A stretch of 64,000 nt of DNA, from contig NZ_PDLO01000008.1 of NCBI RefSeq assembly GCF_002631205.1, positions 62,001-126,000 of the forward strand. The letters run 5' to 3'. Under the pieces are notes generated by a model. That model did no database searches and was not told the DNA's origin. It was given only the letters and a program-made list of their open reading frames with translations. Shown here one piece after another: positions 49,068 through 58,061 of the stretch (positions are counted from its first letter, which is position 1; each line of letters starts with the position of its first letter). Source of the stretch: Neolewinella marina (GTDB taxonomy: Bacteria; Bacteroidota; Bacteroidia; Chitinophagales; Saprospiraceae). A program made the position numbers and the translations under genes.

Positions 49068-49140
49068 GGTGCGGTAGCTCAGTTGGTAGAGCAATGGACT
49101 GAAAATCCATGTGTCGGCGGTTCGATTCCGCCCCACACCA
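49068..49140 (+). tRNA. tRNA-Phe (anticodon GAA)
   Basis: A full cloverleaf is visible: D-arm GCTC...GAGC, anticodon stem ATGGA/TCCAT around loop CTGAAAA (anticodon GAA at 49102 region), variable loop GTGTC, T-arm GGCGG/CCGCC with TTCGATT, and acceptor GGTGCGG/CCACACC with discriminator A. CCA is not encoded. The acceptor has one C-A mismatch (49072 with 49135). Its 3' end is one base before the leader-peptide ATG. Confidence 0.95.
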
Positions 49141-49141
49141 C

Positions 49142-49213
49142 ATGATCCTTGGAGTTCACCATCATCATTCTTGCGTTTCTTGCCCGTCGGCGAGCGTACA
49201 GGTGGTGCGGTAA
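49142..49213 (+). CDS. his operon leader peptide, four consecutive His codons
   Basis: A 23-codon frame reading MILGVHHHHSCVSCPSASVQ and then VVR before TAA. Codons 6-9 are CAC CAT CAT CAT. It ends 27 nt before a strong terminator hairpin and 81 nt before hisG, the geometry of a ribosome-mediated attenuator: starvation for His-tRNA would stall the ribosome over these codons. An in-frame ATG also exists within the tRNA gene at 49109, but a start at 49142 gives the compact leader. The peptide itself has no other expected function. Confidence 0.7.
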   Translation: MILGVHHHHSCVSCPSASVQVVR

Positions 49214-49240
49214 ACTTTATACTCCACAAACCTATTGCTC

Positions 49241-49280
49241 AGAGGTCCGCCGGGAATACCGGTGGGCCTCTTTGTATTTT
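49241..49280 (+). terminator. attenuator terminator upstream of hisG
   Basis: A 13-bp stem (49241-49253 with 49259-49271, including two G-U pairs) with a five-base loop GAATA is followed by TTGTATTTT. It is placed between the His-rich leader and hisG. A competing pairing of CGGCG (49188-49192) with CGCCG (49248-49252) would break this stem. Confidence 0.65.
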
Positions 49281-49293
49281 ACCCCAATTCGAA

Positions 49294-50157
49294 ATGTCTA
49301 CTCCCCCCCTCAGAATTGCCGTTCAGAAATCGGGTCGCCTGCTCGACGAGTCCATCCAGCTCCTGAAGGAGTGCGGCATCAAGATCGACAACGGCCGCGA
49401 CCAGCTCAAGGCCCCGGCCCGCAACTTTAACGCCGAGATCCTCTACCTCAGGAACAGCGATATCCCCCAGTACATCCAGGACGGGGTGGCCGACATCGGC
49501 ATCATCGGGGAAAACACCCTCATCGAGAAGCAAAAGGACGCCGAAGTGGTACAGAAGCTCGGCTTCTCCAAGTGCCGTCTGAGCCTGGCTACCCCCCGCG
49601 GCAGCCAGTACCAGGGCCCTCAAAGCCTCCAGGGGCGGCGCATCGCCACCAGCTACCCGAACAGCCTGCAGGCCTACCTCGACGAACGGGGCATCGAGGC
49701 CGAGATCCACGAGATCAGCGGCTCGGTGGAGATCGCGCCGAATATCGGACTGGCGGACGCCATCTGCGACCTCGTCTCCACGGGCAGCACCCTGTTCAAG
49801 AACGGACTGGAGGAGCAGGACATCATCCTGCAGTCGGAAGCCGTCATCGCCGCCAGCCCCCGCATCGACGCCGAGCGGCGCGCCATCCTGGACAAGCTCG
49901 TCTTCCGCATCAAGTCCGTCCTGGCCGCCCGCAACCAGAAATACCTGCTGATGAACGTGCCCAACCGCAGCATCCAGGAGGTCATCAAGATGCTGCCTGG
50001 CATGCGCTCCCCCACCGTACTGCCGCTGGCCGAGGAGGGCTGGTCGAGCGTGCATACGGTGATCAGCGAGGACCGCTTCTGGGACATCATCGACCGCCTG
50101 CGCGACGCCGGCGCCGAGGGCATCCTGATCGTCCCCATCGCGAAAATGATCGTCTGA
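49294..50157 (+). CDS. hisG: ATP phosphoribosyltransferase
   Basis: 287 aa from ATG 49294 (MSTPPLRIAVQKSGRLLDES). The catalytic domain has RNSDIPQYIQDGVADIGIIG, GFSKCRLSLATPRGS and DLVSTGSTLFKNGLEEQD (PRPP loop region). The long form has the C-terminal regulatory domain (LMNVPNRSIQEVIKMLPGMR, GAEGILIVPIAKMIV), so it should be inhibited by histidine. It catalyses the first step of histidine synthesis. It ends in TGATG, overlapping hisD by one base. A frame extended upstream through the leader is an artefact. Confidence 0.96.
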   Translation: MSTPPLRIAVQKSGRLLDESIQLLKECGIKIDNGRDQLKAPARNFNAEILYLRNSDIPQYIQDGVADIGIIGENTLIEKQKDAEVVQKLGFSKCRLSLATPRGSQYQGPQSLQGRRIATSYPNSLQAYLDERGIEAEIHEISGSVEIAPNIGLADAICDLVSTGSTLFKNGLEEQDIILQSEAVIAASPRIDAERRAILDKLVFRIKSVLAARNQKYLLMNVPNRSIQEVIKMLPGMRSPTVLPLAEEGWSSVHTVISEDRFWDIIDRLRDAGAEGILIVPIAKMIV

Positions 50158-51443
50158 TGCAGATCTACGATAACCCCTCCCGCGACCGCTGGGAGGAACT
50201 GCTGCAGCGACCGGCCAGCGACCTGGGCAAACTGGAAGCTACGGTTCGCGAGGTGATGAACCGGGTTAAAGAGGAAGGCGACGCCGCCCTGCGGGAGTAC
50301 ACCGCCCGCTTCGACGGGGTGGAGCTGGACGACTTCTCCGTTCCGGCCGCCACGGTCGAGGCCGCCGCCGACCAGGTTCCCGACGACCTCAAGCGCGCCA
50401 TCCAGACCGCCCACGACAATATCGAAACCTTCCACCGCAGCCAGCAGACGCAGGTGGAGGAAATCGAAACCATGCCGGGCGTCCGCTGCTGGCGCGAAAG
50501 CCGCGGCATCGACCGCGTAGGACTCTACATTCCCGGGGGCACCGCGCCCCTCTTCAGCACCGTGCTCATGCTGGCCGTTCCGGCCCGGCTGGCGGGCTGC
50601 CGGGAGATCGTCCTCTGCTCCCCCCCGGACCGCCAGGGCAACATTCACCCCGCTATCCTCTACACCGCCCACCTGTGCGGCGTAACGAGAATCTTCCGCC
50701 TCGGTGGCTCCCAGGCCATCGCGGCCATGACGTACGGCACGGCCACCGTCCCCCAGGTCTACAAAATCTTCGGCCCCGGCAACGCCTTCGTGACCGTTGC
50801 CAAACAGCTGGCTCTGCTGCAGGGACTGGCCATCGACATGCCCGCCGGCCCGAGTGAGGTGCTGGTTTGCGCGGACGCGGGTGCCGCGGACGCCCATGTG
50901 GCCGCCGATCTCCTCAGCCAGGCCGAGCACGGCCACGACAGCCAGGTGGTGCTCGTCACCGATCGCCGCGAAAAGGCCGAAGGGGTCTGGCAGGAAGTCC
51001 AGCGCCAGCTCGCCGAGCTGCCCCGCCGCGAACTGGCGGCCCAGAGCATCGCCAACAGCTTCGCCCTGGTCTTCGACGACTGGTCGGAAGCCGCCGACTA
51101 CGTGAATGCCTACGCCCCGGAGCACCTGATTCTGAGCCTGGCTGACCCCCGTTCGTTCGCCGGCCAAATCCGCAATGCCGGGTCCATCTTCCTCGGCTAC
51201 CACACCCCCGAGAGCGTGGGTGACTACGCCAGCGGCACCAATCATACCCTGCCGACCTACGGCTACGCCCGGCAGTACAGCGGGGTTAGCCTGGACAGCT
51301 TCGTCAAGAAGATCACTTTCCAGGAACTCACCGCCGACGGACTGCGCAACATCGGCCCGGCCGTAGAGACCATGGCGGAGGCCGAACAATTGCGGGCCCA
51401 CCGAAATGCGGTAAGTTTGCGGTTACGCGACCTGCCCTCCTAA
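50157..51443 (+). CDS. hisD: histidinol dehydrogenase
   Basis: 428 aa from ATG 50157, sharing one base with the hisG stop. Features: YIPGGTAPLFSTVLMLAVPA, RLGGSQAIAAMTYGTATVPQ, FGPGNAFVTVAKQLALLQG, AGPSEVLVCADAGA, DLLSQAEHGHDSQVVLVTD (zinc ligands) and YAPEHLILSLADPRSF. It performs the last two oxidations from histidinol to histidine with NAD+. The longer frame upstream is overlapping shadow sequence inside hisG. Confidence 0.96.
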   Translation: MQIYDNPSRDRWEELLQRPASDLGKLEATVREVMNRVKEEGDAALREYTARFDGVELDDFSVPAATVEAAADQVPDDLKRAIQTAHDNIETFHRSQQTQVEEIETMPGVRCWRESRGIDRVGLYIPGGTAPLFSTVLMLAVPARLAGCREIVLCSPPDRQGNIHPAILYTAHLCGVTRIFRLGGSQAIAAMTYGTATVPQVYKIFGPGNAFVTVAKQLALLQGLAIDMPAGPSEVLVCADAGAADAHVAADLLSQAEHGHDSQVVLVTDRREKAEGVWQEVQRQLAELPRRELAAQSIANSFALVFDDWSEAADYVNAYAPEHLILSLADPRSFAGQIRNAGSIFLGYHTPESVGDYASGTNHTLPTYGYARQYSGVSLDSFVKKITFQELTADGLRNIGPAVETMAEAEQLRAHRNAVSLRLRDLPS

Positions 51444-51462
51444 ACTCCACGCCACGACGACC

Positions 51463-51975
51463 ATGACGGAAGTTACCCTGCAAGACCTCGCTCCAATCAA
51501 CCTGGTGGGCCTCTCCCAGCGCACCACCCTGGCCGCGATGGATACCCCCAGGCTGTGGCAGGCCTTCGGCCCGCGCATCAAGGAGGTGGCCGCCCGGGCC
51601 GACACCTTCCGCTATGCCATCCGGGAATACCCCGCCGGACCGTCCTCCTTCCGCCTGGAGCCCGACACCGAGTACCGGGAATGGGCCGCCGTGGCCCTGG
51701 CCAACGCCGACGACAGCCTGCCCGAAGGGCTGGAATCCGTCAAGATTCCCGGGGGCATCTACGCCTACTGCATCCACCGCGGACTGGCGAGTGAATTCGG
51801 CCGCACCCTGGACTACCTCTTCCGCAGCTGGCTGCCCGCCTCGGGCTACGCCGTGGATAATACCCGCCCCCACTTCGAGCGGATGGGGCCCGACTACCGC
51901 CTCGACGACCCCGAAGCCACCGAGGAAGTATTCGTACCCGTAGTCGCCGCCACCCCCCAACAACCCTTAACCTAA
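51463..51975 (+). CDS. GyrI-like / AraC-effector-binding-domain protein
   Basis: 170 aa. Fold-typical segments: LVGLSQRTTLAAMDTPRLWQ, FGPRIKEVAARADTFRYAI, EYREWAAVALANADDSLPE, VKIPGGIYAYCIHRGLASEF and the C-terminal YRLDDPEATEEVFVPV, as in small-molecule-binding GyrI-like proteins. It lies 19 nt after hisD and 39 nt before hisC, so it is embedded in the his operon. It may be a ligand-binding accessory protein, but no biochemical role in histidine synthesis is known to me. Confidence 0.8.
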   Translation: MTEVTLQDLAPINLVGLSQRTTLAAMDTPRLWQAFGPRIKEVAARADTFRYAIREYPAGPSSFRLEPDTEYREWAAVALANADDSLPEGLESVKIPGGIYAYCIHRGLASEFGRTLDYLFRSWLPASGYAVDNTRPHFERMGPDYRLDDPEATEEVFVPVVAATPQQPLT

Positions 51976-52014
51976 CCACCGGCCGGCAGTAGCGCCCGCC
52001 GACAGATTGCGATC

Positions 52015-53091
52015 ATGACCACCACCGAAAACATTACCTGGACCGAAGCCAAGATCAAAGGTCTCGTCCGCCCCAACATCCTCAACCTCACCCCCTACTC
52101 CAGCGCCCGCTCGGAATTCAAGGGCCGTGCCGACGTCCTCCTGGACGCCAACGAAAGCCCCTTCGACACCGGGGTGAACCGTTACCCCGAACCCCTGTCG
52201 ACGGACGTGCGTGAGGCCCTGGCTAAAATCAGGAACGTCCACCCGGACCGCATTTTTCTCGGCAACGGCTCCGACGAGATCGTCGACCAGGTTACCCGGG
52301 TATTCTGCATCCCCGGAAAGGATAGCGTCGTAGCCCTGCCCCCCACCTTCGGGATGTACAAGGTAGCCGCGGGCATCAACGACGTGGGTTTCCGGGCGGT
52401 AACCCTGCAGTCCGACTTCACCATCCCCGTGGAGGAGCTCAAGGCCAGCTGGGACGACACCACCAAGGTGCTCTGGCTCTGCAGCCCCAACAACCCCAGC
52501 GGCAACCTGATGGACGCCGCCGTAGTGGAGGACCTGATCCGCAGCTTCCCGGGTATCGTGGTGCTGGATGAGGCATACATCGACTTCGTCCCGGAAGAAA
52601 GCTTCGTGCCCCGCCTGGACGAGTTCCCGAACCTGATCATCACCCAAACCCTCTCGAAGGCGTGGGGCATGGCCGGTGTCCGCCTGGGTGCAGCTTATGC
52701 CAGTGAGTTCATCATCACCATGCTGCGGGCGATCAAGATGCCCTACAACATCAACGTCCTCACCAAGGACGCGGCCCTGGACGCCCTGGCCCAGCCGGAA
52801 GTGATGCAGTCACGGGTGGATTTGCTCATCCGGGAGCGGCGCCGGCTGGAGCGGGAGCTCGGCCAGCTGCCGATGGTGGACTACATATTCCCCTCCGTGA
52901 CCAACTTCCTGCTCGTTCGCTTTACGGATTCCGACCGGGTGTACCGCTACCTGCTGGACCAGGGCATCGTGGTTCGGAACCAGAGTTACCAACCCAACGC
53001 CAAGAACTGTCTGCGCATCACCGCCGGTACGCCGGAGGAGAATACCAAACTCATCGAGGCGCTCCGCGCCCTGGGCGAGGCGCAGGACTAA
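52015..53091 (+). CDS. hisC: histidinol-phosphate aminotransferase
   Basis: 358 aa. PLP enzyme of fold type [74 protein letters not shown] and the PLP lysine in [16 protein letters not shown]. It converts imidazole-acetol phosphate to histidinol phosphate. Located between the GyrI-like gene and hisB, with a 50-nt gap before hisB. Confidence 0.96.
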   Translation: MTTTENITWTEAKIKGLVRPNILNLTPYSSARSEFKGRADVLLDANESPFDTGVNRYPEPLSTDVREALAKIRNVHPDRIFLGNGSDEIVDQVTRVFCIPGKDSVVALPPTFGMYKVAAGINDVGFRAVTLQSDFTIPVEELKASWDDTTKVLWLCSPNNPSGNLMDAAVVEDLIRSFPGIVVLDEAYIDFVPEESFVPRLDEFPNLIITQTLSKAWGMAGVRLGAAYASEFIITMLRAIKMPYNINVLTKDAALDALAQPEVMQSRVDLLIRERRRLERELGQLPMVDYIFPSVTNFLLVRFTDSDRVYRYLLDQGIVVRNQSYQPNAKNCLRITAGTPEENTKLIEALRALGEAQD

Positions 53092-53141
53092 CCCCCATCT
53101 ACTCCGCGAAATCAAATCCGCCAGCAAGCTGCGGTGACATT

Positions 53142-54284
53142 ATGCCCCAAAAGATTCTCTTCCTCGACCGCGACGGCACCCTCATCCTGGAGCCCGAAGA
53201 CTATCAGGTTGATTCCGTCGAAAAGCTCAATTTCTACCCCGGAATCTTCCGTTGGCTGGGCCGTATCGTCCGGGAACTGGATTACCAGCTGGTGATGATC
53301 ACCAACCAGGACGGGCTCGGCACCCAGGCCTACCCCGAAGATACCTTCTGGCCACCCCATGAACTAATGCGGCGGGCCCTGGCGGCGGAGGGGGTGGAAT
53401 TCGTGGAGGAGCTCATCGACCGCACCTACGCCCGGGACAATGCCCCCACCCGCAAGCCGAATGTCGGCCTGGTGCAGAAGTACTTGGACGACGAGCGGTA
53501 CGACATCCCCAACAGTTACGTGATCGGAGATCGCCTCACCGACATGCAGTTGGCCAAAAATATGGGAGCCCGCGGGTTCTGGCTGGCCAACGACCCGGAA
53601 CTCGGCAACGAGGAACTGAGCGACAGTCCCCTCTCCGCCCTGGAAGACACCATTGCCCTGCGCACCACCAGCTGGAAAGACATCTACCGCCACCTGCGAC
53701 TGGAAAACCGTACGGCTTCGGTGCGCCGCACCACCAAGGAAACCGACATCAGCATCACCCTGGACCTGGACGGTACGGGCACTACCGACATCCAGACCGG
53801 CCTCGGCTTCTTCGACCACATGCTCGACCAGCTGGGCCGTCACTCCGGGTGCGACCTGACGATTCAGGTGGAAGGCGACCTGGACATCGACGAGCACCAC
53901 ACCATCGAGGACACCGCCATCGCCCTCGGCGAGGTATTCGCCAAAGCCCTCGGCGATAAGCTCGGCATCGAGCGCTACGGTTTCTACCTGCCGATGGACG
54001 ACGCCCTGGCCCAGGTGGGCATCGATTTCGGCGGGCGGCCATGGCTGGTTTGGGACTGCGAGTACCGCCGCGAGAAAATCGGGGATATGCCCACGGAGAT
54101 GTTCTACCACTTCTTCAAGTCCTTCACCGACGGGGCACGCTGCAACCTCAACATCAAGGTTGAAGGCGACAACGAGCACCACAAGATCGAAGCCACCTTC
54201 AAGGCCCTCGCCAAAAGCATCAAGATGGCCAAGCGCCGCGACGTGGATAACATGCGGCTGCCGAGTACTAAGGGGGTGCTGTAA
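53142..54284 (+). CDS. hisB: bifunctional histidinol-phosphatase / imidazoleglycerol-phosphate dehydratase
   Basis: 380 aa. N-terminal HAD phosphatase ([57 protein letters not shown]) fused to IGPD ([54 protein letters not shown]). The metal-binding His clusters of IGPD are intact. The phosphatase domain has [20 protein letters not shown] where E. coli HisB has Zn-binding cysteines, so the zinc site is absent. The last gene of the his operon; hisH, hisA, hisF and hisI are not in the window. Confidence 0.95.
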   Translation: MPQKILFLDRDGTLILEPEDYQVDSVEKLNFYPGIFRWLGRIVRELDYQLVMITNQDGLGTQAYPEDTFWPPHELMRRALAAEGVEFVEELIDRTYARDNAPTRKPNVGLVQKYLDDERYDIPNSYVIGDRLTDMQLAKNMGARGFWLANDPELGNEELSDSPLSALEDTIALRTTSWKDIYRHLRLENRTASVRRTTKETDISITLDLDGTGTTDIQTGLGFFDHMLDQLGRHSGCDLTIQVEGDLDIDEHHTIEDTAIALGEVFAKALGDKLGIERYGFYLPMDDALAQVGIDFGGRPWLVWDCEYRREKIGDMPTEMFYHFFKSFTDGARCNLNIKVEGDNEHHKIEATFKALAKSIKMAKRRDVDNMRLPSTKGVL

Positions 54285-54514
54285 GCCAAATGGACATCGG
54301 ATGTTGTCAGCGCGCCATTTTGTCAGACATCCGATGTCTTTTGCGGTTATTCTGCCATTTTTGCGGGAATCTTTTTGGCAACAGCCCCAACAATAAAGGG
54401 ATTGCTGGAGCGACATTTTGTCAGACATCCGATGTCTGACAGGATGACAGCCCACCAACATCCGATGTCTACTCCAGCTAGCACTACGCCCCGGCGCGGC
54501 GGCGTTACCCACAG
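54285..54514. repeat. intergenic region with four GACATCCGATGTC-family repeats
   Basis: Copies of the 13-base core, or close variants, occur at 54293, 54326-54338, 54424-54436 and 54457-54469, some pairing into hairpins (54293-54338). They share the flanking TGTC/GACA words seen at 24573-24766. No gene is visible. The region lies between hisB and the large outer-membrane protein gene. Confidence 0.8.
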
Positions 54515-57500
54515 GTGATCCCGAAATTGTTGTGGCTGGTGCTCTGGCTGCTGGCCACCGGTATGGTGACGGCCCAGGTGGCGCCCACGTCCAACCTGCG
54601 GGAGCGGACCGTGGCCGTGCATGCGGCCGGACAGCTGGTGGACAGCCTGACCATCGCGCCGGGAAGCCTCGGGGTATTCGCACCCGACGGCCGGCGGATT
54701 CCGGAGTCGGACTATATTCTGGAGGGGCGCTACCTGCGGTGGACGAACCCGGATTTACCCGATTCATTGCACCTGCGCTACCGCGCCCTGCCCTTTGCCC
54801 TTGACCAGCGCATGAGCCTGCTGGACTCGGCCCAATTGAGAAGGGAGGAAGCCGGACTCGTCATCGGCGCCTACGACCCCTACGTGCGGGCCGGGCTGCT
54901 CGATAACACCTCCAAGGTGCAGACGCGGGGTAGCTTCAGCCGGGCGATCAGCTTCGGCAACCGCCAGGACCTGGTGCTGAACTCGGCCTTTAACCTCCAG
55001 CTGAACGGCGAACTAGGCAACGGCATCGAGGTGGCCGCCGCCATCACCGACGAGAACCTGCCCGTCCAGCCCGAAGGCACCACCCAGCAACTGCGGGAAT
55101 TCGACCGCATCTTCATCCAGCTGCGTAAGGACCGCAGCCAGCTCACCGCCGGCGACTACGAACTGCGCAACCCGGACGGCTACTTCATGCGCTACTACAA
55201 GAAACTGGAGGGGGCCACCTTCACCACCGTTTCCGGAGAACAGGAAGAGGACGACGGGCAGTGGGAAAACGCCGCCAGCGTGGCCGTGGCCCGCGGACAA
55301 TTCATCCGCCAAAACATCACCCCCGGAGAGGGCAACCAGGGCCCCTACAAGCTCACCGGCGACGGGGAGCAGCGCTTCCTCATCATCCTGGCCGGCACCG
55401 AACGGGTGTACCTGGACGGGGAGCTGCTGGTCCGTGGCCTTGACGCCGACTACGTTATCGACTACAACCTGGCGGAGCTGACCTTCACCACCCGCCGCCT
55501 CATCACCCGCGACGCCCGCATCACGGTGGAGTACGAGTACGCCGACCAACGCTACCTGCGCACCCTCACGGCCGGCAGCAGCCGCTATACCCGGGGCCGG
55601 GTGACCGGTTACGTCAACCTCTACTCCCAGCAGGACAGCAAGACCGCCACCGGCGACCTACGCCTGACCGCCGCCCAGCGGGAAGCCCTGCGCCTGGCCG
55701 GCGACAACCCGGATGGCGTGGCCGTACCCAGCATCGATACCCTCACCGGCCGGGAAGAACTGCGGGCCACCTACGAACTCCGCGACACCGTACTCGGCTG
55801 CGCGGTGACCCAGGCCTACCTCGTGAGCAGCAACGACCCCCGGCTCGGGCGCTACGTGGCCACCTTCACCGACCGGGGGGCCGGCGGCGGCCCCTACAGC
55901 CTGGACCCCGGCCGCCCGGCCAACGAACGGGTGTATGTATTCGTCGGCTACGACGAGAACTGCCAGCCCCGGGGACGGTTTGCGCCGGAGATCGACCTGG
56001 TAGCCCCCCGCCAACAACAGCTGTTCAGCGCCGGCGGGGAATATCGCTTTGGTGACCAGGGCAGCCTGCGGGTGGAGGGGAGCCGCAGCCGGTCGGACCT
56101 GAACCGCTTCAGCGACCTGGACGACGGCGACGATACCGGCCACGCCCTACGGCTGGACGTAGACCGCACCCTCCGGCTCGGGTCCGACAGCAGCGGCTGG
56201 GCAGTGACCGGCCGGGGGCGCTACGAGTGGGTGGAAGAAACCTTCACCTTCATCAATCCCTACCGCTCGCCGGAATTCTACCGCAACTGGAACCTGAGCA
56301 ACCGCCTGAGCACCATCCGCCCCGAAGCCGCCGTGGAAAAACTGGCGGGCGGTGGCCTCGGTTTGCTGCGGGCCGGCGTCGGGCGGATCGACTACGACTA
56401 CGAGCAATTTACTCGGGGTGATGACTACGCGGGACACCGCCACGAGGGGGTATTGCAGCTGCAGGTAAATGGCTGGGAGGCGGCCGGCGGTTACAGCCTG
56501 CTCAACAGCCAGGACCGGGAGAGCACCGGCACCTTCCGCCGGCCCAGTCTGCGGTTGAGCAAGGAGTTCGACTTTCTCGGGGGCTGGGAACTCGCGGCCG
56601 CCTACAGTGGCGAAAAGAGCATCCGCCGCCCCGGGGGTGGCGACACCCTTTCGGCCCTGTCTTTTCAATACGACCGCTTTACCCTGGGACTGGCCGCCCC
56701 GGAGCACGACCGCTACGCCTTCACCCTGAGTGCGAGCCGCCGCGACGACCGCCTGCCCAACGCGACGGAGTTGCGGGCCAGTACCTCCGCCCGGGAAGTG
56801 GCCGCGGAAGGCAAGTTCGAGGCCGCCCGTAACCTGCAACTCGGGGGCAATTTCACCTACCGCGAACTGGAAGTGCCCGGCCAGGACCTGGTGGAAGACA
56901 AACCCAGCAGCACCTTCCTGGGCCGCCTCGACGTGCGGGCGGATGCCCTGAAGCGGGCCTTCACCAGTCAGACTACCTACCAGGTGGGCAGCGGACAGGA
57001 ACCGCGAGTCGACTTCCAGTACCTCTACGTCGGTCCCGGACTCGGGCAATATATCTGGCAGGACAGCCTCTACAACAAAGACGGCCGGATCCAGCCCAAC
57101 GAGATCGAGCTGGCGCCCTTCGCCGACATTGCCGATTACATCCGGGTGAGCGTCTTCAACAACAACTTCATCCGCACCGACAACGTCAGCATCAACCAGC
57201 GCTTCAACTGGGACCCCGACCGCATCTGGCGGGGAGCGGACGGCGTCCGCGATTTCCTGCGCCGGTTCGCGGTGAATACGGCGGTGAATATCGACCGCAA
57301 GACCCAGGCCGCCGAGGACATCATGCCCTGGAACCCCTTTCAGCTGGCCGTGGCCGACAGCAACCTGGTAGCCCTGAACGTACGGCGGCGGCACGGACTG
57401 TTCTTTAACCGCGCCAGCCCGCGCTACGACATCCAACTGTCCAACGACGAACAGCGCAACCGCCGGGTCCTCACCACCGGCTACGAGAGCAGCCGCCGGG

Positions 57501-58012
57501 AGGAATGGGAACTACGCTTCCGCTTCCGGCCCAACGACCAGCTCAGTCTGGAAGCGGCGGGCATTACGGGCCGGCGGGCCTCCGACTCCGAGCGTTTCAA
57601 CGAAAAGGACTACGAGATCCACTTCAACCGCCTGGAACCGGGGGTGAACTGGCAGCCGGGGGAATTCAGCTTCAACACCACGGTGGTGGTGGGCCGGGAA
57701 GAGAACGTCCTGCCCAGCGGTGCCGGAGAGTTTACCCTGCGCCGGGAAACCCGCTTCGCCGGCAACTACCGCAACTGGATCAATGCCAGCTTCCAGTGGA
57801 TACAGATCGAATTCGCCAACGGCCGCTCGGGTAGCCCGGTAGGCTTCGCCCTCCTCCAGGGCCTGCAACCCGGTCGCAACCTGCTGTGGAACCTCAGCCT
57901 TACCCAGAACCTCGGCGAATATCTCCAGCTCAACCTCCTCTACGACGGGCGACAGACGGGAGAGGCATCCACCGTACACGTGGGGCGGGCGCAGGTTACT
58001 GCTCAGTTTTAA
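54515..58012 (+). CDS. large outer-membrane-type protein, 1165 aa
   Basis: GTG start at 54515 gives the signal peptide MIPKLLWLVLWLLATGMVTA. The N-terminal part (up to about residue 150) contains VRAGLLDNTSKVQTRGSFSR and LVLNSAFNLQLNGELGNGIE. Repeated amphipathic strands then run throughout (VTGYVNLYSQQDSKTATGDL; FSFNTTVVVGREENVLPSGA; RGRYEWVEETFTFINPYRSP), and the chain ends in a typical barrel Phe (VTAQF). I do not recognise a named family; SprA, a Bacteroidota gliding protein of comparable design, is not supported by a specific motif. It is probably exported and outer-membrane integrated. The preceding 230 bp hold GACATCCGATGTC repeats. Confidence 0.75.
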   Translation: MIPKLLWLVLWLLATGMVTAQVAPTSNLRERTVAVHAAGQLVDSLTIAPGSLGVFAPDGRRIPESDYILEGRYLRWTNPDLPDSLHLRYRALPFALDQRMSLLDSAQLRREEAGLVIGAYDPYVRAGLLDNTSKVQTRGSFSRAISFGNRQDLVLNSAFNLQLNGELGNGIEVAAAITDENLPVQPEGTTQQLREFDRIFIQLRKDRSQLTAGDYELRNPDGYFMRYYKKLEGATFTTVSGEQEEDDGQWENAASVAVARGQFIRQNITPGEGNQGPYKLTGDGEQRFLIILAGTERVYLDGELLVRGLDADYVIDYNLAELTFTTRRLITRDARITVEYEYADQRYLRTLTAGSSRYTRGRVTGYVNLYSQQDSKTATGDLRLTAAQREALRLAGDNPDGVAVPSIDTLTGREELRATYELRDTVLGCAVTQAYLVSSNDPRLGRYVATFTDRGAGGGPYSLDPGRPANERVYVFVGYDENCQPRGRFAPEIDLVAPRQQQLFSAGGEYRFGDQGSLRVEGSRSRSDLNRFSDLDDGDDTGHALRLDVDRTLRLGSDSSGWAVTGRGRYEWVEETFTFINPYRSPEFYRNWNLSNRLSTIRPEAAVEKLAGGGLGLLRAGVGRIDYDYEQFTRGDDYAGHRHEGVLQLQVNGWEAAGGYSLLNSQDRESTGTFRRPSLRLSKEFDFLGGWELAAAYSGEKSIRRPGGGDTLSALSFQYDRFTLGLAAPEHDRYAFTLSASRRDDRLPNATELRASTSAREVAAEGKFEAARNLQLGGNFTYRELEVPGQDLVEDKPSSTFLGRLDVRADALKRAFTSQTTYQVGSGQEPRVDFQYLYVGPGLGQYIWQDSLYNKDGRIQPNEIELAPFADIADYIRVSVFNNNFIRTDNVSINQRFNWDPDRIWRGADGVRDFLRRFAVNTAVNIDRKTQAAEDIMPWNPFQLAVADSNLVALNVRRRHGLFFNRASPRYDIQLSNDEQRNRRVLTTGYESSRREEWELRFRFRPNDQLSLEAAGITGRRASDSERFNEKDYEIHFNRLEPGVNWQPGEFSFNTTVVVGREENVLPSGAGEFTLRRETRFAGNYRNWINASFQWIQIEFANGRSGSPVGFALLQGLQPGRNLLWNLSLTQNLGEYLQLNLLYDGRQTGEASTVHVGRAQVTAQF

Positions 58013-58061
58013 GGGGGTGAAGGGGTGAAGGACTGAAGGGGTGAATGGGGTGTTGCACTCT

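Noticed and set aside
48150-49140. Integrative element using tRNA-Phe as attachment site
   Set aside because: No integrase and no duplicated tRNA 3' end were found in the window.
49111-49293. An upstream extension of hisG through the leader
   Set aside because: The frame runs through the tRNA and the terminator. The hisG family start is at 49294, and the leader ORF uses another frame.
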